A stretch of 32,079 nucleotides of DNA from the IMG/VR virus record IMGVR_UViG_3300007234_000017, positions 1 to 32,079 of that record; one strand, given 5' to 3'. The position numbers and the translations under genes were made by a program. The notes beneath the pieces are model-generated. The model ran no database searches and was not told the origin of the DNA. It saw only the letters and a program-made list of their open reading frames with translations. This document shows, in pieces, positions 29,112-32,079 of the stretch; positions within the stretch are counted from its first letter, which is position 1; each line of letters opens with the position of its first letter. The stretch is from a virus.

Positions 29112-29765
29112 ATGAGCCTGTTTGCGCTACTGTTCCCGCTTGCCCGCGACGCCGAGCCCGACCGCCTGCGCGCGCTCGCCGGACAGCTACGCCGCGACGC
29201 CGACCGCCTCGAGAGCGCGGCCCGCGAGCGCGAGCGCGACATCGCCGAACGCTCCGCGCGCGGCGAGCGCCGAGCCCGGCGCCAGGCCGCATTGCAGGAG
29301 CTCAGAGACCTGGCGCGCTCGGTCGACCGCCGCGTCCTCGAGCGCCGGGTCGCCGCCGTCGCCGCGCGCCACGGCCTCGATGCCGAGGCCCTCCTCGGCG
29401 CCTGGCAAGCGGACCGGCGCCGGCGGACCCGCACCGAACGCGCGGCCCGCGACGCCGAAATCATGCGGCTCCTCGGCCTCGGATACCGCGACGCCGAAAT
29501 CGCCGAGGCGGTCGGCCTCGCCGCCGACACCGTCAACCGGATCTCGAGACGCCACCGCGCCGAGGCCGACGCCGCCGGCCGCAACGGTCTCGCCCGGCTC
29601 GCCCGCGCGTTCGCCCCGGCCGATCACACCTATCGCCCGGCCCTCGGCCGCCAGGGAGCCGGAAAGATCGCCGCCGGCGCACGGGTTTCGGGAAAACCCA
29701 CACTTGCCCCCAATCCCGCCCCCGATGCAGCGCCCAGCTCGGCCGGCGAGGACAACGCCCCATGA
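29112..29765 (+). CDS. HTH protein with coiled-coil N-terminus, 217 aa
   Basis: I chose the ATG at 29112, preceded by GGAG with an 8-base spacer, over ATG 28929, which would start inside the dyad. Residues 12-80 form a highly charged Arg/Glu/Ala helix with coiled-coil character (DRLRALAGQLRRDADRLESA). Residues 115-148 are a helix-turn-helix (EIMRLLGLGYRDAEIAEAVG then LAADTVNRISRRH), like those in resolvases and sigma-type regulators. The C-terminal 50 residues are Pro/Ala-rich and flexible. A DNA-binding role is likely; the target is unknown. It is coupled to the next gene by ATGA (29762-29765). Confidence 0.75.
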   Translation: MSLFALLFPLARDAEPDRLRALAGQLRRDADRLESAARERERDIAERSARGERRARRQAALQELRDLARSVDRRVLERRVAAVAARHGLDAEALLGAWQADRRRRTRTERAARDAEIMRLLGLGYRDAEIAEAVGLAADTVNRISRRHRAEADAAGRNGLARLARAFAPADHTYRPALGRQGAGKIAAGARVSGKPTLAPNPAPDAAPSSAGEDNAP

Positions 29766-29947
29766 TCGCGCCCCGGATCGCGCCCCGGACCCTTTGGCTC
29801 GAGCGCGACCTCGAGACCGGCGAGAGCCGGCTCTCCTGGCGCCACCCGGAGGACCCGCAACCGCCCGCCCGCGACCACGCCGCCGAGCGCCGTATCGCCG
29901 CCATGAACCGCAACCGCCGCCAGACACGGGAGCCCGCGCCCGCATGA
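29762..29947 (+). CDS. Hypothetical small protein, 61 aa
   Basis: The gene is locked between neighbours by ATGA overlaps at both ends (29762-29765 and 29944-29947), which is the main support that it is real. The protein begins MIAPRIAPRTLWLERDLETG (an imperfect IAPR repeat), then SRLSWRHPEDPQP and an Arg-rich helix (AAERRIAAMNRNRRQ). It is basic and without cysteine or membrane segment. I recognise no family and can offer no function. Confidence 0.6.
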   Translation: MIAPRIAPRTLWLERDLETGESRLSWRHPEDPQPPARDHAAERRIAAMNRNRRQTREPAPA

Positions 29948-30324
29948 CGACCGACCCCTTTACCGACCGCCTCGGCGCCCTCCTCGCCGCCGAGGCCGCC
30001 GACCCGGCCAAGCGCCGCAACCTCGCCACCGTCGAGCGGGTCGCCGAGGCGGTCGCCGCCATCCTCGAGCGCGAGGCCGGCGAACTCGCGGCCGCGCCCG
30101 CTTTCGACGGAACGGCCCCCTGGTCGCTCGCCACGCGCGGCGCGTTCGAGGCAATCGCGGCCCTCGCGGTCGCCGATTGCGAGACCGCCGGCGAGCTTTG
30201 GGCGGCCCGCGCCGCCATGATCGACGCCCTCGACCGCGCCCTTATCAGGGTCGGGCGAACCCTTCCCACAGCCGAACGGGCGAGATCCGGCCGGCACAAC
30301 CCCAGGAAGCCCGCACATGCTTAA
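29944..30324 (+). CDS. Hypothetical helical protein, 126 aa
   Basis: The start overlaps the previous stop (ATGA). The protein is almost wholly alpha-helical in pattern: LGALLAAEAADPAKRRNLAT, VAEAVAAILEREAGEL, WSLATRGAFEAIAALAVADC and ELWAARAAMIDALDRALIRV. It has one Cys and a basic tail (AERARSGRHNPRKPAHA). No known domain. It overlaps the next gene by eight bases. A small four-helix regulator or partner protein is one possibility, offered only from its shape. Confidence 0.6.
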   Translation: MTTDPFTDRLGALLAAEAADPAKRRNLATVERVAEAVAAILEREAGELAAAPAFDGTAPWSLATRGAFEAIAALAVADCETAGELWAARAAMIDALDRALIRVGRTLPTAERARSGRHNPRKPAHA

Positions 30325-30823
30325 ATTGAGGTCCGAATTTCACGAGCTCGGCGCCGCAATCCGCGACCTTTCGCACGTCGAGCGGCCGGTCGGCGCGGTC
30401 CCAACCCGAGTTAGCCGTCTCGTCGAGGTCGTCGGGAAGGTTATCCAGGTCGTCGAGGCCGAGCTCGCCGAGACCCGCGCCCGCGTCGCCGTCCTCGAGG
30501 GTCGCGCGAGCACCGGAGAGGCCGCGACCGTGCTCGCATTGTCTAGTGTCGTAACGCGCCCGACGATCACGCCGGAGAGCCGCGCCGGCGGCCTGCCGGT
30601 CAACCCGGATCACGCCGAGCTCGAGGCGTTCGCCCGGCTCCTCGCCCTCCGGCGGCCGTTCGCCCTCGAGATCGGTCTCGACCGGTTCCAATGCTCGCCC
30701 GTGAACTTGCTGCCGGTCACGCCGACCGGCGACGACGCCGGCCCGGCGTTCCACGCCCGGAGCCTCGCCGAGGCCGTCGACGCTTACGGCGCATGGGCGA
30801 ACACCGGGAAGGCCGCCGAGTGA
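30317..30823 (+). CDS. Hypothetical protein with central coiled coil, 168 aa
   Basis: The start ATG lies within the end of the preceding gene (8-base overlap). The first 70 residues are helical and amphipathic (FHELGAAIRDLSHVERPVGA, then VSRLVEVVGKVIQVVEAELA and ETRARVAVLEGRA), suggesting oligomerisation by a coiled coil. The second half contains LEAFARLLALRRPFALEIGL, then FQCSPVNLLPVTPTGDDAGP and a terminal helix. No family is recognised. Its last 31 bases lie in the first copy of the 55-bp tandem duplication, so its stop codon and the start of the next gene are both present twice in the sequence. Confidence 0.6.
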   Translation: MLKLRSEFHELGAAIRDLSHVERPVGAVPTRVSRLVEVVGKVIQVVEAELAETRARVAVLEGRASTGEAATVLALSSVVTRPTITPESRAGGLPVNPDHAELEAFARLLALRRPFALEIGLDRFQCSPVNLLPVTPTGDDAGPAFHARSLAEAVDAYGAWANTGKAAE

Positions 30824-30909
30824 TGCGGCTCGAGATCCTCGACCGCGATGGGCGAACACCGGGAAGGCCGCCGAGTGATGCGGCTCGAGATCCTCGACCG
30901 CGATGGGCG
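30793..30909. repeat. Exact 55-bp tandem duplication across a gene junction
   Basis: The unit 30793-30847 is repeated without any difference at 30848-30902, followed by the first seven bases again. It contains the stop of the upstream gene, the TGATG junction and the start of the next gene. Because 55 is not a multiple of three, the two copies of the start read in different frames. Confidence 0.9.
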
Positions 30910-31069
30910 CGTCGCCGTCGGTTACGGCCTCCCGCCCTCGACCCGGCTCGCGCGCGCCGCCGAGCTCGCCCGCCCCTACTTCGAAACCCACCGGATCGAC
31001 CCGCCGCTCGCCGGATACCGCGTCCTCGACGCCGCCGGCCGGGTCCTGGCCGAGGAGCCCCGCCCATGA
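30878..31069 (+). CDS. Hypothetical small protein, 63 aa
   Basis: I use the ATG at 30878 (second copy of the duplicated junction). The protein reads MRLEILDRDGRVAVGYGLPP, then STRLARAAELARPYFETHRI and a strand pair GYRVLDAAGRVLAEEPRP. It looks like a complete, small alpha/beta protein with a conditional repeat of 'LDrDGR' and 'LDAAGRVL'. An in-frame ATG at 30848 would add ten residues. The stop overlaps the next start (ATGA, 31066-31069). Before the duplication this gene would have started one base inside the previous stop (TGATG). No function is recognised. Confidence 0.65.
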   Translation: MRLEILDRDGRVAVGYGLPPSTRLARAAELARPYFETHRIDPPLAGYRVLDAAGRVLAEEPRP

Positions 31070-32079
31070 CGACCCCCCGAAAACCCCCCGAAAATCCCCC
31101 GAAAACCGAAAACCCCGCCAGTAACACCTTGGAAAATCACGGGTCGACGGTCGTAAACCTTCACGAGGCCCGGCACACTTTCCGGCTTCCCATGCTCCGG
31201 CCCGGCCTCGCCGCTTTGCAATCCTACCTGGCCGAGATCGACCGCCCGCCGTCGGTTGCGGGCGATGCGCTACACGTCACGGCCCGGCGCGCCGCGACGG
31301 TCATGTTCGATATTGCCGCGAACCACGCGGCGAGCTCGGCCGACGACCTGGCCGACCTCGGCGACGACGTGGTCGAGCTCGCGCTCGAGACCCTCCGGCT
31401 CGCGAACGCTATCGACGGCCTCGACCTCGAGGCCGCGCTCGAGCGCCGGGTCTATCTCGAGGCCGAAGTCGCCCGCGCCGAAGGACGGCGGCCGCCGGCG
31501 CCCGATTGGCTCGCCGAGGAGGCCGAGCCCGAGGCGCCCGAGCCGAAGCCGGAGGAGCCGCCGGCGGTCGAGCGGCGCGCGTATCTGGTCGAGGGTCTGG
31601 CGCTCGAGCTCCTCCGCTCGCTCGCGCCGGCGCCGCATGGCAAAGCGCGCGCGCCCATGACCGAGGCCGAGCTCGCGGTCCTCGACCAGCTCGAGGCGCT
31701 CGGCCTGGTGGCGAGGTTCCGCGAGGACCGCGACGACCGCGAGCTCTCCGGGCGGACGCATTACGGGGAGGCGTTTCTCGAGACCCTCGACGCTATCGCC
31801 CGGATCGACCCGGCGCCGGTATCGCCCCGCCGGGTCGGCGGTCTCGCCGTCCACATGCTGCGCCAGGTCGCCGGGTTTGGCGCGGACGGATATCCGCGCC
31901 GGCTCCTCGAGGGAAACCGCTTAGAGGCGGTCGTCGCTCTATTCGAGCTCGGCCTCGTCGCGACGCACGAGGAGCGCCGCACGGCCGGCGACGCGGTCGA
32001 CCCGCGCCGGTTCCGCGTCACCGGCGCCGGGCGGGAGTTTCTGGCGCTCTTGCATCACATGGAAACCCACGGCCGCACG
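31066..32079 (+). CDS. Unknown protein with two winged-helix-like C-terminal units (runs across the junction), 347 aa in full
   Basis: The ATG overlaps the upstream stop and the frame stays open to the right end, then continues at 71-100. The N-terminus is a Pro/Lys/Glu-rich stretch encoded by an 11-bp tandem repeat. Residues about 45-150 are helical (VMFDIAANHAASSADDLADL, LDLEAALERRVYLEAEVARA), followed by a Pro/Glu-rich linker. Two similar units close the protein: ELAVLDQLEALGLVARFRED...GRTHYGEAFLETL and RLEAVVALFELGLVATHEER...RFRVTGAGREFLALL. Each has the 'helix, L-x2-LGLV, beta-turn, TxxGxxFL' order of winged-helix domains. DNA binding is possible. I recognise no family. Confidence 0.7.
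   Translation, partial: MTTPRKPPENPPKTENPASNTLENHGSTVVNLHEARHTFRLPMLRPGLAALQSYLAEIDRPPSVAGDALHVTARRAATVMFDIAANHAASSADDLADLGDDVVELALETLRLANAIDGLDLEAALERRVYLEAEVARAEGRRPPAPDWLAEEAEPEAPEPKPEEPPAVERRAYLVEGLALELLRSLAPAPHGKARAPMTEAELAVLDQLEALGLVARFREDRDDRELSGRTHYGEAFLETLDAIARIDPAPVSPRRVGGLAVHMLRQVAGFGADGYPRRLLEGNRLEAVVALFELGLVATHEERRTAGDAVDPRRFRVTGAGREFLALLHHMETHGRT
31073..31112. repeat. 11-bp tandem repeat at the start of a gene
   Basis: CCCCCCGAAAA occurs at 31073-31083 and 31084-31094, then with one change at 31095-31105, and as a partial CCGAAAA at 31106-31112. It starts seven bases after the A of the start codon. Gain or loss of one unit would shift the reading frame. Confidence 0.85.
32010..32079. 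repeat. Terminal direct repeat, right copy
   Basis: Identical over 70 bases to 1-70; it defines the overlap by which the window closes to a circle. Confidence 0.95.

Noticed and set aside
30823-31065. Independent gene from the first-copy ATG at 30823
   Set aside because: The translation between 30850 and 31065 is an Arg/Pro-rich frameshifted reading of the 63-aa gene; I report it only as a consequence of the duplication.
1-32079. Integrase, attachment site, CRISPR array, tRNA, insertion sequence
   Set aside because: I searched both strands by eye and saw no recombinase catalytic motifs, no regularly spaced repeats with unique spacers, no tRNA-like cloverleaf and no transposase. A profile and tRNAscan search would be needed to exclude degenerate forms.

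Overview
The window is one complete tailed-phage (siphovirus-type) genome. Bases 1-70 are repeated exactly at 32010-32079, and one reading frame runs off the right end and continues at base 71 to a stop at 98-100. The molecule is therefore best read as a circle of about 32,009 bp opened at an arbitrary point, or as a genome with a short terminal redundancy. It is very GC-rich, uses AGGAGG-type ribosome binding sites, and chains most genes by ATGA or GTGA overlaps. The gene set (Nu1/GpA-type terminase, lambda-B-type portal, HK97-fold capsid, FII-like connector, DUF1353) is common in phages and prophages of high-GC Proteobacteria. An alphaproteobacterial host is my guess and is not proven by the sequence. 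I see no tRNA, CRISPR array, insertion sequence, integrase or DNA polymerase.

Layout on the circle: a regulatory region at about 28170-28400 fires in both directions. Leftward (minus strand, 28168 down to 996) runs one long series. It starts with a small membrane protein, an unknown protein, a CHC2/Toprim primase and a D5-type SF3 helicase. An AT-richer block of AAGTGT repeats follows (24613-24836, candidate replication origin), then two unknown genes and a terminator. Next come a structured leader (23133-23186), terminase small and large subunits, a gpW-like connector, portal, and a fused protease-capsid gene. The series continues with connector and completion proteins, tail tube, frameshifted tail chaperone, a 1497-residue tape measure, tail tip and fibre genes, and a small lysis-like group ending in DUF1353. 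Rightward (plus strand, 28399 through the junction to 917) runs a short arm: an HTH regulator with a membrane segment, then eight small proteins that are mostly unrecognised. The two arms converge on a hairpin terminator at 948-973.

How it works together (inference from families): the HTH protein and the palindromic operator at 28271-28291 probably set the switch. Primase and helicase would start replication at the repeat block with host polymerase. Terminase and portal package DNA into an HK97-type shell matured by the fused protease. The chaperone pair and tape measure build a tail of roughly 220 nm, and the left-end cassette lyses the cell.

The points most worth checking are: a possible H-type pseudoknot in the leader of the leftward operon; the AAGTGT repeat block with a perfect 30-bp palindrome; a strong internal start that would make free capsid protein from the protease-capsid gene; an open, GC3-biased extension after the amber stop of the lysozyme-like gene; a nested-stem element before the terminase; a 55-bp tandem duplication that creates an in-frame fusion; and an 11-bp repeat at the start of the gene that crosses the junction.
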